DNA from: Apus apus
Taxonomy: Eukaryota; Chordata; Aves; Apodiformes; Apodidae
Reading direction: 5' to 3'
DNA length: 64,000 nt
Assembly (NCBI RefSeq): GCF_020740795.1
Contig: NC_067296.1
Span: 2,519,001 to 2,583,000, forward strand
Program-made: the position numbers and the translations under genes
Part shown: in pieces, positions 25,620-37,199 of the stretch
Numbering within the stretch: position 1 is the stretch's first letter
How the letters are laid out: every line of letters begins with the position of its first letter
Notes under the pieces: model-generated
Told to the model about the DNA's origin: nothing
Database searches by the model: none
The model's input: the letters and a program-made list of their open reading frames with translations, nothing else

Positions 25620-26635
25620 TCATAGAAGATTCTGAGTTGGAAGGGACCCATCAGGATCATTGAGTCTAACTCCTGTTCCTGTGTGGGGCACCCCAAGAAT
25701 CACCCCATGTGCCTGAGAGCATCATCCAAAGGCTTCTTGAACTCAGGCTTGGTGCTGTGACCACTGCCCTGGGGAGCTGGTTCCAGTGCTCAACCACCCT
25801 CTGGGTGAAAAGCCTTTTCCTCATACCCAACCTAAACCTCCCCTGATTCAGCTTCTGCCATTTCCCCCAGTCCTGTCCCTGGTCACAGGAGTGAAGAGCT
25901 CAGGACCTGCCCCATCTCTTCCCCTGGTGAGGAACCACAGGCTGCAATGAGCTCACCCCTCAGCCTCCTCTTCTCCAAACTGAACAATTCAAGTGACCTC
26001 AGCTGCTCCTCATAAATCATCCCATTCAGACCCTTCACCATCCTCATGGCTCTCCTTTGGACCCTCTCCAATAGCTTGATGTCCTTTTGATACTGTGGTG
26101 CCCAAACCTGCAGGCAGTGCTCAAGGTGAGGCCACACCAGTGCAGAGCAGAGCGGGACAATCACCTCCCTTGACCAGCTAGCAATGTTCTGCTTGAGGCA
26201 CCCCTGAACAGGGCTGGCCCTCCTGGCTGACAGTGCACACTGCTGGCTCATCTTCAGTTGGCCATCAACCAGGACCCCAGGTCCCTCTCTGCCACGCTGC
26301 TCTCCAGCCACTTGTTCCCTAGTCTGTACTGACCACCAGGGCTGCCCCGTCCCAGGTGCAGAATCCAGCACTTGCCCTTGTTCAACTTCATGTGGTTAGT
26401 GACTGCCCATCTCTCTAACTTGTGGAGGTCTCTGCAGGACCTGCCTGCCCCCAAGGGAGTTGACAGCTCCTCCCAGTTTTCTATCATCAGCAAACTTGCT
26501 TAGAATTCCTTTAAGTCCTGTGTCCAAGTCACTGATGAAGATGTTGAAGAGGGCTGGGCCTAGGATGGAGCCCTGCAGGACCCCCACTAGTGACCAGTCA
26601 CCAGCCTGATGTTACCCCATTCACTGTCACTCTTG
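25620..26635 (-). mobile_element. CR1 LINE, 5'-truncated, with reverse-transcriptase remnants
   Basis: This is the longest CR1 copy here, on the minus strand with its 3' end at 25620. Translated on the minus strand it gives recognisable CR1 ORF2 pieces: [20 protein letters not shown], then the catalytic FADD motif at 26494-26483, then a KLNKGKC segment, and finally LLERVQRRAMRM and FSLEKRRLRGEL near the C-terminus. The pieces lie in different frames, so the gene is broken by indels and inactive. CR1 is the dominant LINE of birds and usually truncates at the 5' end. Similarity fades after about 26635; the next hundred bases may be further decayed CR1 or unique sequence. Confidence 0.92.
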
Positions 26636-28559
26636 GCAAAGCTATAATCAAAGAGGGCACAGGTCCTCTCTGTCACTCCCTTTGCAATATCCTCAGCCAG
26701 AAGCTTTCCAAAGGAGGGGTACCCACTGCTGTCCAAGATTCTTCCTAAGAAGATCCTATCAAATTAACTCCTAGGTGCTCAGCATACAAAGGTAGACCAC
26801 ACCTTCACAGAAAAAAACATCCAGGGGGAAAAAAGGCACCAACCAGTGTACTTGGAAATGTGGAGACTCAGGTGGACCAAGGGCAGTGATCTGGGGTCAG
26901 ATATTTTGCAGTAGAGGAGTAAACAGTTGTAAATGGAAGCAGGAGAAATGGATGTAAGGATGACAGCAGAGACCAGGGTAAGGATCTGTTCCTGCCTCTG
27001 TGCTTCTCCATCCCACATCCCTTAGCCACTGCAGCTCTGTGAAGGTCCCAGAGATGCTCTCCCAGACCTGCTAAACTAGTTTGCTTCATGGTTGCCTTAT
27101 GGTGTTTTTTTTTTCTGGAAACCATCTCTAAGCAGATCTCCTGGCAAAACAAAAAATGGGCCCTGGGAAGCAGATGCCTCCACAATGAGGATATCAAGTT
27201 TGATACAACTTCCACATATGAAGGGGGAAGAGAAGGGAGTGGGGAATGCACAGCAAGCTAGAAACCTGGATGCATCAGCTTGTGTGTGCACCTAACAGTG
27301 GTACAAGCACTGCTACACACTCAAGTACGTGCCCAGGCTCACACAGGAGGCAGGTGTTCAGGCTGCCACAAGTGATCTCAAGCCAGGCTTGAAGGTTTCT
27401 CAGTGCTTCCCAATCTGTGATGGTTTAGGAGCGGGGCTGCATCTCTGGCAGAACGTTCCTGCAGAGGACAGTTTCTCAGCACAACGTGAAGCACGGCGTG
27501 TGGCATTACTCACCAGGGGAAGGTGATCCATCAGCATCTGTAGTGCGAAGAGGGAAGCAAACAGCAGAAGGAAAGCAAAGAGCTAGGGAGAATTTCTGGC
27601 CAGCATTTGCTGCTTTAAATCCTCGCCTGAACAGGAGCTGTGTGCTGCAGAACACCACGCAAAATGGGCACAAGGCTTCCATCCAGCTCGGATTTAATGG
27701 CAGAGAAGATAGATCTGCTCTTTGAGAAAAATCCCAATTGTTGATTTCTATTTTGCCTGGCGATGGAGCACAGTATTCCTCCTTCCCTCCTGCCAAAAGT
27801 GGTGGAAGTATGATGTGCTTTAAAGTCATTACAGCAGCTCATCCCAGAAATGGCTGCGTTTCAAGCTAGCCAGGAGATACAAATGTGGGGAGTGGCTTCC
27901 TGATGAATGTTTAACCTGCCTTCAGACTTTGGGGTGAAAAGATGCTCTCCAAACCAAACCACTGCTGTTTGCTTTTCCTACCTGTCCAATTTGTCTCCCT
28001 TTGGACTGCCTAACTCTGAGAGCACCTCCCTGCCATGGCTGCCAGCCCCAGGGAGGAGCTGCCTTCCCACAAAGATGCTCAGCTTGATCCAGGCTTTTTG
28101 TTGTTGTTGTTGCTGAACCAATGTCTGACTCCTCAGAAAAACTGGCCAACATTTGGCCACGCCAGCCCTGCACCCCTCTGAATGCACAGCCTGAGTTCTG
28201 CAGTAGGCCTGGAAGTGTTTAGTATTCTGATTATCGGTAGAACAGCCACAATTATCCAAATAAAACTATTACTATATTGGGCCTTAGATCACAAATAGAA
28301 CTTAATTGATTTTATTACATCCCAGGAAGCAAGACCTACAGACGGAAAAGTATTGCTACGAGTGCATTGCTACTACCTATCAGTTTCTCCTAAACACTCA
28401 GCACTTAAGAAATACCCAAAGAAACACGCTGCTCCCACAGCATAACTATTTCCAATTCCCCTCTGAGCTCTTCCCTTTCAGCCAACTCGCATGGTACGTT
28501 TTAGCAGCTGAAAATTAAAGGGTCACAATATTGAGCCTTCAGGTATCAAGTTCACAATG
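26636..28559. other. Non-coding stretch, nothing assigned
   Basis: The first hundred bases may be extended, decayed CR1. A short (GTT)n run lies near 28098-28112. Nothing else was recognised. Confidence 0.55.
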
Positions 28560-28780
28560 GAAACAGCAGCTGACACAGAACGGGCGCCGCTGAGCGCGGC
28601 GGTAATAATTCTGTTGCCTCGGAGCTGGAAGCAGCTCCCTAACACTAGGTTTGTTATTTAACTCAGTGAGAAATGAAAGAAAATGCCACAGCCATGGATT
28701 TATTCCTTACACAGCCTCTTTTAAATCATGCCCCAAAACTGGAGCCGCGCTAGCAGGTAAAGTCTTTAACTCAGGCTCCA
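28560..28780. promoter_or_regulatory. Candidate intronic regulatory element
   Basis: A short CpG cluster (gaacgggcgccgctgagcgc) is followed by ggtaataattctgttgcctc and other repeat-free AT/GC mixed sequence. No coding potential was recognised. Assigned on composition only. Confidence 0.22.
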
Positions 28781-29399
28781 GCATCTTTTTAAATCCAAGT
28801 AAGTCCCTCTCAAGTGCCAGTGATGGCTTAAGTGAGGGCTGCTTGTCCTTTCAAGCCCCTGCAAGCTCTTCTGCTGGAGCTCAACTTCCAACAAACTTCA
28901 TGGGAGCCAAACACAACTAGATGCCTGGGATCCAACAGCAAGCAATGACAAATCCAGGATGTCCAACAGCCACTGGCCCAAGCAACCTCATGGAGAACGG
29001 CAGGAACCAGGAGGGCTCCTGCAAGGCCATCCCCCTTATGCCTGCTTCCCGTTTGCCCCTCCTCACATCATCCAGGAAAAGCCATCTTGCCACCCCCGGG
29101 GACTCCCCACCTGGCCCTGCTCTGCAGTGACAGCCCGGGCCTGCTGCTGTCTCCTAAACAGATGCATTTATTCTCTTGAGAGCCTCCCACGTCTTATCTA
29201 GCTGGCAATTTCCAAACGTCGATCGCCAAGTCCAGCTAAAACCACTTTAAGCTCTTTTAGGCAACTACTCCTGACAGCATTCCGGCTGGGGAGCGAGGCA
29301 GGCAGCCTGGCAGCCCCTCAGCAGGGGCTCCCCCCCTTGCCATCCTGCTGGGATGGGCATGGAAAGCACCTCCCAGCACCCCGTTCCGGTGCTGCCGTA

Positions 29400-29930
29400 A
29401 ACAGGACCTGGCACGGGAATGGATGTACAGTTTACAAAGATCCTTTTGCTTCAAGCAAATTTGCCTCTCAACACATGGCCAAACTCTCACGCAATAAATT
29501 AACTATTTGGCAGCCACTGAACTAGTGCTGGAGCCAAACCAATTAGGGTTTAATGTGATCCCAATTTCCTATTTCTGAGATGGGGGTCAAGGAGGAGGAG
29601 GGGGGAGAGAGAAGGGGGAAGAGGAGGGAGGGAGAGCAAAGTGAATCCCCTCCTGCTTTATAAATCCTTGCCAATCATCCCAGATAAACCTGTCACCCAC
29701 AGCTCTAAATCTGTACTTGCACTCGCGTGCTCCAAGGGACGCTATGGGAAAAGGCACACTGGACGCAGCCAGCCTGACTCCCAACATGTGTTTTCCATAC
29801 TTGGGAAATTCAATCATTTAAAAAATATTTACCAAGCTTTGTATTTAATTAGAAAAACATGACGACGGATAAGGCGAGTTATTGTTTCTAAGCTAGAAAT
29901 GTCAGAGATCCTAATGATGTCAGAAGATAA
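29400..29930. promoter_or_regulatory. Candidate enhancer cluster in CBFA2T2 intron 1
   Basis: On both sides of the polypurine tract the sequence is repeat-free and rich in compact factor-like sites: ggtttaatgtgatcccaat at about 29548, ttgccaatcatcc at about 29669, gcaataaattaactatttgg at about 29491, and cctaatgatgtcag at about 29910. It is the stretch left of the CpG island that most resembles a conserved non-coding element. This is an impression from texture; no alignment was possible. Confidence 0.3.
29586..29640 (+). repeat. Polypurine tract
   Basis: About 55 bases are almost entirely A and G on the plus strand (ggaggaggaggggggagaga and similar). Such tracts can form triplex or H-DNA. 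It borders the regulatory candidate at 29641. Confidence 0.85.
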
Positions 29931-32900
29931 ACCCCATTACCGACCCACATGCTGCCAGGACAGCAAATGTTTGGAAGGGTTTTTTTTTCATCTCCCCTCA
30001 AAGTTCAGCACTTTACAGTCACAATTCATCAGTGGCTTCTTGCCCCCCCTCCCCAAACCTAATCAGGAAGGAGGAGGAGAGAAGACTCCAGGCCACAGAT
30101 CTGCTAGACTGGGTGTTTTAATGCAAAGGAGCTTGCCCAGCGGGAGAGGAACATGGGAGCCATTTGACTGCTTTGTGTTTTAAGATCCTGAATACAGTAC
30201 CTCCCCTGCACATGCAATTACCTGCCATCACCTAAGATAAGCAAATTAATCTCATCTGCACCTGGAAATGCTGCAGGCTGAGATATCCCCGGCCTTTGAA
30301 AAAGTGTTAAATTAAGTTCCTGCTTAAGCAAGGCCCACTGAAATGTTTGCTCCAAAGAATATAGCCACAAAATATTGTATCCCACAATACTCACATAAGA
30401 AAAGCAAGCTGACAGTGCTCCCTCCAAGCAGAAGAGCATGAGTGTCTGCCTGCACAAGACAATGTGTGACCATATAGATGCACCCCACAGTACCTCCAAA
30501 TCCATTTGTTCAGACACCTCCAGCCAGATTCAAAGAGACTCTACAGGCTGGACCCACAACAGCTTTGAAGTACAAAGTAAATATTTGTTGGCTAAGAGAC
30601 ACAAAAGATAGCTGGGATTATTAGCCTAAGCATTTGCGTGCTCACCATTCCTGATAAAAGCATCTGAAGAGTCTTTGCTGGCCAGGCAGGCATCAGGGAG
30701 GGTCTCTTGGTCAGCTCCCCAGTGCTGCCCAGCTGTTTGCTGCCCCCAGCCCAGTCCCACCAGTGCCAGCTAGACCCAACCATCCCTCACCAGTCCCTGG
30801 CCAGACCAGCCCACTCTTACGTACACCAATGACATGCAGCCTCCCTCTTCTCTTTCCTTTAGGATGTTACACTTCCTTCTCCTCCTCCTCTTGCCTCCAG
30901 GCAGAAATGGTGTGGTTAAACGCACACAGAAGCCAGGTGGGAGTGTCCCAGGTGTTAAAGTTGGAGGAATTTGCTGCTACCAACAACTAAGTGAACTATA
31001 AGGAAGGGACAGACCAATTTCCAAGAGTACATGAGGATTAAAAAATACAGATATATTTTGTTCAGGGAGAAGCTGGTATTATGGTAACCAACTGGTGTGT
31101 CTGCAGAGTCTGCTCAGGGAAGAGCAGCAGTAATTCTGCAGCATTCACAAGGTATTCACCCGATGATTTTATAACTTTCATAGAAAAAATCAATGGCTAA
31201 TGCTACACTTCCCATTCAAAACCATACCCATAAAGAGGGAATTCTGTAATCATTCCAAAAGCTGCAAAGTAACACCTATGGACCCAAAGTTAAGACAACA
31301 GCAAGCCATTTATCTTCTGAAAAAAATCCTTGCAACCCAAGGTTGAGGGTTATTATCAACTACTATCTTAAATACCAACATAAATCTACATGGGGGAAAA
31401 TCCCTGCCTGAAGAGTCTATTCCTTTCCTTTATACCAAGACTCAAGGAAAACACGTGCAGATTTTGATCTCAAGGTCCAAGCATTAAGCAAGTTGCTTCC
31501 TGTAGAAGTTAGTGCTCTAGAAAACAAGAAACGGAGTAAAGACCATTTTAGCTGAGCTCTAAGGTCAGGGCTGATTAACCTGGAGTACACAAATACAGCC
31601 CAAAGCATGTGACACCTTCGTAGCTGAACCAAACACGGGTGTGCACACATGTGGGGGGTTCCAGAGAGGGATGGGAAGGTGACAGGGACACAGGACAAGT
31701 TTTCTGCCTCAAGCACTGGCTGGAAAAGTGCCTTCAGGAAGGTGGTTTTCAGTCTGGAAGAGTTCCGGGTAAATCCAGGGTGGAAGCCCTGCCTCTGGGA
31801 CTTTCTGCATCAGAGGGGGAGAGGCAGAATGACTTCTCACCTTTCTGAGTTTTACAGCCACCTTCTGCTTCAGAAGTCAGAGAGTTTATCTCTGATTCTT
31901 GCCAGCAAAAGGGAAACCCAAGCAGTCCTTCTCCCCTCTCCAGTGGTTTACAGCAACATCTCAAGGCAGCTGCAAAGTCTTGGCATCTGAGGCTGATGGA
32001 AACTGTACTCAGCTCACTGTTCCACTCCAGTCCTGCTTGTAAGAGAATCAGCTACATGAGCTCTACCTGAGGTACATGCTCTTTTCTACCCTCAGAGAAG
32101 CTGCAAATCAAGAGAATATTTTTCTCTTCTCTTACTGCTTTAAAAAGTGAGTTTATTTCACTCTCCTGAACCCTGGTGCAAGGGAAGAGTAACACCTTAA
32201 ACCTCTTATTTTACGACACATGAAAATCAAGACTAAGTCCCTGAAAGATCCATTTTAATTTCTGATCATTGGAAATACCCTTGTAAAGAAAGGCATGAGT
32301 GAGTATGTGCCTTAAACTAATATGGAACATCCCAACAAGGCAGTCCCAAACTTCTTTCCAGAACATTAGTTTCACACTGAGCAAGAAATCAAGCAATGGC
32401 CTGACATTGCCAGTAACTGTATTCATAATACAGCCAAAATCACTGGGCTGGTAACCAGGGCAATACATATAACTTGTGCTTATAAATATTATAAGTCTAC
32501 AGCTGACCATTCACTTTCTTGAGCCCAAAGATAAAATCCAGCAGTGTTCTTGGGCAGATGTGAGGCCCAAGAACTAAGTGATGTCTTGTGCCAGCATTCA
32601 GCCTGTCCAGTTATTGGCACCAACAGGGCATTGTTACCTGCTCTTTCTGTAAAGGCACCAAAGGCTGTAACACATATTTATGTGCTTATTCATATCAAAC
32701 AGCCATGTGGCTCACCAGGGTTATCACTAGCCCTTCACCACTGGATGCTGAGCCACAGGCAAATTAAAGCTGCCTAAGAAATGATGCTTTAGCTGCTGCT
32801 GAGTCATCTGAGGTGTCCCAGGTACTTGTCACCATCTCTTGCTGGGGGCCACAGCCTGCTGGCACCAGGTCAGTGCAATCACTTCCTGATCTGGTTCTGT

Positions 32901-34377
32901 CAACAGGACCCAGATGGAAGGCCCTGCTCTCCAACAGGGTTTAATATTGCAAAACCGAGCAGCTACATAAACATTTATACGATCCTGCCACGATCCAGAA
33001 AAGCATTCAAACAACTTGCCCAAAGTTGCTGACATGGGAGCTGGTTTCACATATCACACCCTGAAGCTATGGCTTTAGGCACAAGATCACTATGTCCCTC
33101 AGCTTCAATTATTTTTAAGCAGGATTTCAAAGGCCTGTGCCCAGCATGAGAGAAACAGGGGATCCTACCAGTCTGCAGACACCATCCAGCTGCACCATGA
33201 GCAGACACACTGGGTGGGTTGTGCTTCATCTAACTCCTTGTTGCCAAAGTCTGAGCCCGTTATCTTGGACTCCCCTTCCAGTCATTGAAAAAGTCCAGGC
33301 ACCTCCAGAGTGTAATTCATCTCCTCCAGAGAAAGGTGTCCAAGACTGGTGAGATGAAACACCCCTGGAAGCACCTGTTCCTCTGCTGCGACTGCAAAGG
33401 GAGCTTGGAGAAAGGAGATCAGGCACAAAGGGCTGATGTTTGGACAGCAGGGTTAAAAGCAGAAGATCTCACCCGAGCCCTTTCTGTCGGGCCTTTTCTT
33501 CAAGGCAGGCAAAACGAAGAGCTCCCCCTCGCAGCAAGGTCAGAGCCCATCAGCCAGGTGCCAGGCTTCTGCCCACCCACCTGGATGTCACCACGGCTTG
33601 TTCCCTGCTGTGCCCTCCTCCAGTCACAGCCACCTGGGCCACCGGCTGCTCTGACAAATATTTGTAACTGCCTTATGGGATAACAGCCTCACTCCAAACA
33701 TCTCTGTGCATTTTGCACCAAGCAGCACGATAAAAGTATTCACTCACCCTCTGCAATTCCCATCAGTTGGTTGGGAATGCAGCTTTCAGGGTGGCTTCCA
33801 CATTAGTGTCAGCATCTATCTTTACTTTGCTACCCTCTGAGCACTCACACTTCATTTTAAAATTCCCTCGTTTCCTCTCAGCTTTGGGATGCACTTTTAA
33901 CTGCTCTTCTCCCTTCACTAAATGACGAATTATCAACAGAGGCAGCTCGAGGTCCAGCCTGTGCCTGAATGGTTGCCAGCCTGGACACCCCTTACCCACG
34001 GACACCACGGCTCTGCCTGGAACTTTCCTCCCATCCCGGGATGGCTCAGAGCTCATTCCCGATCGTGGATAAAACAACTGCTTGAACGCACAAGCATGGA
34101 TGAGAAAAACGACCAGGAGGTTGATAACACGGCGAGAGGCACAGGCTAAACCATCTCCCCTCACTGCTTTCAGGCAAGGGAGCAGCTCCTCTGGAAACAA
34201 GCCTCCTGCTCGGTGACACGGAGGAAGCTCTGCTTCATCACCTCCCAGTCCCAAGCAGGGGAGGAAGCAGCAGGAGACGGGCTTCATGTACACACTGCCC
34301 ACCTCAGCACACCCTGCGGCTCTGCCCACCGCCAGACCCCTCGGCCTGCTCCCCAAAACGCCATGGGGTGCCCCGGG
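29931..34377. other. Non-coding stretch, nothing assigned
   Basis: Unique intronic-type DNA leading to the minisatellite and CpG island. No CBFA2T2 exon or repeat family was recognised. Confidence 0.6.
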
Positions 34378-34776
34378 GGCTGCAGGAGCTGCCCCGAGAG
34401 CTGCAGAAACCGCCCTGAGGGCTGCAGGAACTGCCCCGGGGGCTGCAGGAGCTGCCCCGGGGGCTGCAGAAACCGCCCTGAGGGCTGCAGGAGCTGCCCC
34501 GGGGGCTCCAGGAGCTGCCTCGGGGGCTCCAGGAGCCGCCCCGGGGAAGGCAGGAGCTGCCCCGGGGAAGGCAGGACCTGCCCCGGGGAAGGCAGGACCT
34601 GCCCCGGGGGCTGCAGGAGCTGCCCCGGGGGCTCCAGGAGCTGCCCCGGGGGCTGCAGGAGCTGCCCCGGGGGTTCCAGGAGCTGCCCCGGGGGTTCCAG
34701 GAGCTGCCCCGGGGGCTCCAGGAACTGCCCCGGGGGCTCCAGGAACTGCCCCGGGGGCTCCAGGAGCTGCCTGCCC
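34378..34776. repeat. 21-bp minisatellite, 19 copies
   Basis: Nineteen contiguous units of exactly 21 bases can be counted. The commonest form is ggctgcaggagctgccccgg followed by g. Variants substitute gctcc for gctgc, start with gaagg, or carry cagaaaccgccctgag. A paired variant (units 2-3 and 5-6) shows duplication of a two-unit block, and units 9-11 are a gaagg-type run. Almost every unit carries a self-complementary CCCCGGGG core. Because 21 is a multiple of three and the unit lacks stops, both strands stay open across it and yield spurious Pro/Gly/Ala-rich frames. It lies about 350 bases inside CBFA2T2 intron 1. Confidence 0.95.
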
Positions 34777-34779
34777 GTC

Positions 34780-35330
34780 CAGCCCGGCCCTCACCCAGCC
34801 CCGCGGGCCCGGCCGTGCCGCTCCCGGCCCGCCCGCCTCACCCTCCGCGGGGGCGGCCAACCCGAACCCGCCGGCACACCGGCACCAGGCGGGCTTCTAC
34901 ACCAACGTGCGGGGCTGGGGCAGCCCAGCAGGGCGCAACACACCCCCCCTTGCCCCCCTCTCTCTCTCTCCCCGCACCCCCTGAAGGCCCGGGGGTCCGG
35001 TCTGAGCCCGGCCCGGCCCCACCGCCGCCCCCCGGGCCCGGCCAGGCCGCACAGGCCCCGCCGGGCCCTTCCCCCCTCCCGGGGTCCGACCGTCCTCCCT
35101 TCCCTCCCCTCCATCCCCGCGGCTCTTACACTGGCAGCCTCCCGGGATCCCCACCATCGCCCGGCTCCTCGGCGCCTCCTCCCGCTCCCCGCCCGGCCCT
35201 GCCCGGCCCTTCGCCGTGACGCTCCCGGGGGCGCGGCCTCCTTGGCCCGCCCCGCCTGGGCTGCCGGGCCGGGGGGGATTCCTGCTGTTCGGGGGGATTC
35301 CTGCCGCTCGGAGGGGCCGGTAGGTCTGTT
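34780..35330 (-). promoter_or_regulatory. CBFA2T2: CpG island promoter region of CBFA2T2
   Basis: This stretch is very GC-rich and dense in CpG, unlike the DNA on either side. It surrounds the CBFA2T2 start codon and extends about 170 bases upstream of it (higher coordinates on the minus strand). A GC box (CCCGCCCCGCC) lies near 35247-35257, and a CRE-like half site (GTGACGC) near 35216-35222. No TATA box was seen, which is usual for CpG-island promoters. The transcription start cannot be placed from sequence alone. Plus-strand transcription from the same island is possible but nothing specific supports it. Confidence 0.65.
35130..35157 (-). CDS. CBFA2T2: CBFA2T2 (MTGR1) first coding exon, partial gene
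   Basis: CBFA2T2 encodes a nuclear corepressor of the MTG/ETO family, which bridges DNA-bound factors to histone deacetylase complexes. Seen: the minus strand has an ATG at 35157-35155 followed by codons for MVGIPGGCQ and one further T, then a consensus GTAAGA donor at 35129-35124. The exon therefore ends in phase 1. The peptide resembles the N-terminus I recall for human CBFA2T2 (MVGVPGAAAFQLGC), allowing a short gap. The exon sits in a CpG island, as expected of a first exon. No NHR1-NHR4 domain is encoded here; those exons lie on the minus strand to the left and I could not find them within the window. The divergent neighbour SNTA1 supports the call, because the two genes are also head to head in human. 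The match is short, so the identity rests on peptide, donor, CpG island and synteny together. Confidence 0.72.
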
Positions 35331-35570
35331 CTCTTCCTTCTGGCGGAGCTGGGGGTGGGGGATTGTCCAGCCTGGAGGATCAAGGGAGAGCTGCTTTGGC
35401 TCCGCAGCCGCCCGAGAGGAGGTTGGAGCGAGGAGGGGGGTGCTGGGGGTCGGGGCTGGTGCTCCCAAGGGATGGAGCGAGAGGGGAGGGCCCCAGGTTG
35501 TGCCATGGGGTGTTTAGATCGGAGAAGAGGAAAAAGGTATTCCCCCCACCCACCCCCAAAAAATGGTTGT

Positions 35571-35715
35571 CAGGCCCAGGCTGCCCAGGGCAGTGGTGGA
35601 GTCACCGTCCCTGCAGGTGTTTTAAGACCTGGGGACGTGGTTTAGTGAGGGCTGGGCAGTGCTGGGCTAACAGTTGGGCTTGGTGATCTAAAAGGGTCTT
35701 CTGACGTTCATTTTT
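35571..35715 (+). mobile_element. CR1 LINE 3' fragment beside the CBFA2T2 promoter
   Basis: It contains caggctgcccagggcagtgg, tggtttagtgagggctgggc, and gggcttggtgatctaaaagg, the usual 3' UTR order of one CR1 family. The last part, where the terminal repeat should be, is eroded. It lies about 250 bases upstream of the CpG island. Confidence 0.85.
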
Positions 35716-35956
35716 AGCCTGACTGTGGTTCAGAGCTGCCCCCCAAACCATCTCGCCTCTCCCCCTCTTGTCTTGAGGTCTCCCCGCTAACACAGAGGCG
35801 TTGTCACCAAAGGGGCTGAGGTGCCTCCTGGCACTTCCCACAGCACTTGCAGCTGATGCCTCGAGGGGATGGCTTCCATGAGATGGCCAGGTTGGCCTGG
35901 AGGGACTTCAGGTCCTGGGGATGATGCCTCAAGAGCTGCGAGGCAAGTGGGATGAA

Positions 35957-36265
35957 GAACCTTGGGGTGCTCTGCGTTGGAAGGGATCTTTGGAGAACAT
36001 CTCGTCCAACCCCAGGGATGGGTTACACTAGGTTAGGTTGCTCAAAGCTTTCCTGCCCCCATGATGGGGCATCTAGAACTACCCTGAGGAGCTGGTGTCT
36101 TAGCACCCTCATCATAAAAACTTTCTTCCATATATCCCATGTAAACTGACCCTCTTTCAGTTTAAAACCAGTGCCCATTGCTCTGTCACTACAAGCCTTG
36201 GTAAAAAAATCACTCACTACCTTTCTTATAAGCCTTTTATCTGTTGAAAGGCTGCAAAAAGGAAG
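35957..36265 (-). mobile_element. CR1 LINE 3' fragment, diverged
   Basis: The plus strand reads ctgcgttggaagggatcttt, then a segment on weak areas of hospitable CR1 3' UTR, then ttcagtttaaaaccagtgcc and cactacaagccttggtaaaa. These are reverse-complement landmarks of an older CR1 family. It is non-coding and several indels are apparent. Confidence 0.85.
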
Positions 36266-36854
36266 AATGGGGCTCTTCCCATTGACCACCTAACTCCATG
36301 GTCCTTCTTCTATGGGAATAGGGGACCTGAAAAGGTTTGTTACAAGCACTCCTAGTTAGATGTGACTTTCTTGGGCAGAGAGCTTTGTGTGTCAGGAGGT
36401 CTCCCACAGGCTTGCCTGGTTGCCCAGCACTTCTGTGGCAGAAGCCTTTCCACAGATGCCCCAGAGAGCCTGGTCCCAGGGAAACAGATTTAGATTTACA
36501 CAGGAAAAATTAATTCAAATGACCATGTCAGAGTTAAGAGCCTGCACAACATGTACCTCTGGGTGGGTACCTCAAAGCCAAGAAATGCTCAAGGTTGTGA
36601 TCATGAGAGCTTCCCTGAGAGCCTGAGGGTCCTGCCCGGAGTTTGCTGAGGCTGCAGCCTTGTGCTGACATGCAGTCTGAAAACTGAGCACAACCCTGCT
36701 CTCCTCCTGCAGGGATTTGCCATGATTAGGTGTTCTCTACGGAAACTCCAAGTAGGCCAGCTGGGTCAGGGATTTCCCAAAGGACTTGCAAGTAGCTGTA
36801 GGAGGAAGATCATGTGCCTGCAAATTGTGTTGTAGCTGGGGTTTCTGTTCCCAG

Positions 36855-36857
<3 letters not shown>

Positions 36858-36896
<39 letters not shown>

Positions 36897-36898
36897 GT
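36858..36898. repeat. (TA)n/(TG)n microsatellite
   Basis: About thirteen TA units at 36861-36885 pass into a short TATGTATGTGTGTG tract. It is a plausible polymorphic marker. Confidence 0.97.
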
Positions 36899-37083
36899 CC
36901 TGGAACGTGGCCAGGAGACCCAGTTTCTTGTCCTAGGTAGATGTCCTCACCACCAGTTAGTAAATCATGCTGGTACCAGTGTGGCTCCTGATGCCCTGCC
37001 ATCCCTTGGCTCAGCCTTAGCAGAGCTCATCACTAGTGAAGGAGAGGTCTTGGGATGGAGCAGGAGCTCCAGACTGACACCCT

Positions 37084-37199
37084 GGCTGGGATGGGGCTTG
37101 GAGCAACCTGGGCTGGTGGGAGATGTCCCTGCCCATGCAGGGGGATTGGAACTTTATGATCTTTAAGGTCCCTTCCAACCCAAACCATTCAGTGATTCT
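37084..37199 (+). mobile_element. CR1 LINE 3' end, very short copy
   Basis: Only the last 116 bases are present, from gctgggatggggcttggagc through gatctttaaggtcccttcc to accattcagtgattct. The sequence is close to the copies at 17.3, 38.1 and 49.5 kb. Confidence 0.92.

Larger units (their letters stand above)
1..35129 (-). other. CBFA2T2: Probable CBFA2T2 intron 1 (left part, runs off window)
   Basis: Everything left of the GTAAGA donor at 35129 would be first-intron sequence if the exon call is right. I looked on the minus strand for the next CBFA2T2 coding exon, which in the family carries a conserved MPGSPVE-type segment, and did not recognise it. The intron would then be more than 35 kb here. 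A long first intron is known for this gene in mammals. The repeats and regulatory candidates inside it are listed separately. An unrecognised short alternative 5' exon cannot be excluded. Confidence 0.55.

Noticed and set aside
25883..26587. Open frames with reverse-transcriptase motifs as a functional gene
   Set aside because: They are pieces of one truncated CR1 in different frames; the coding region is broken.
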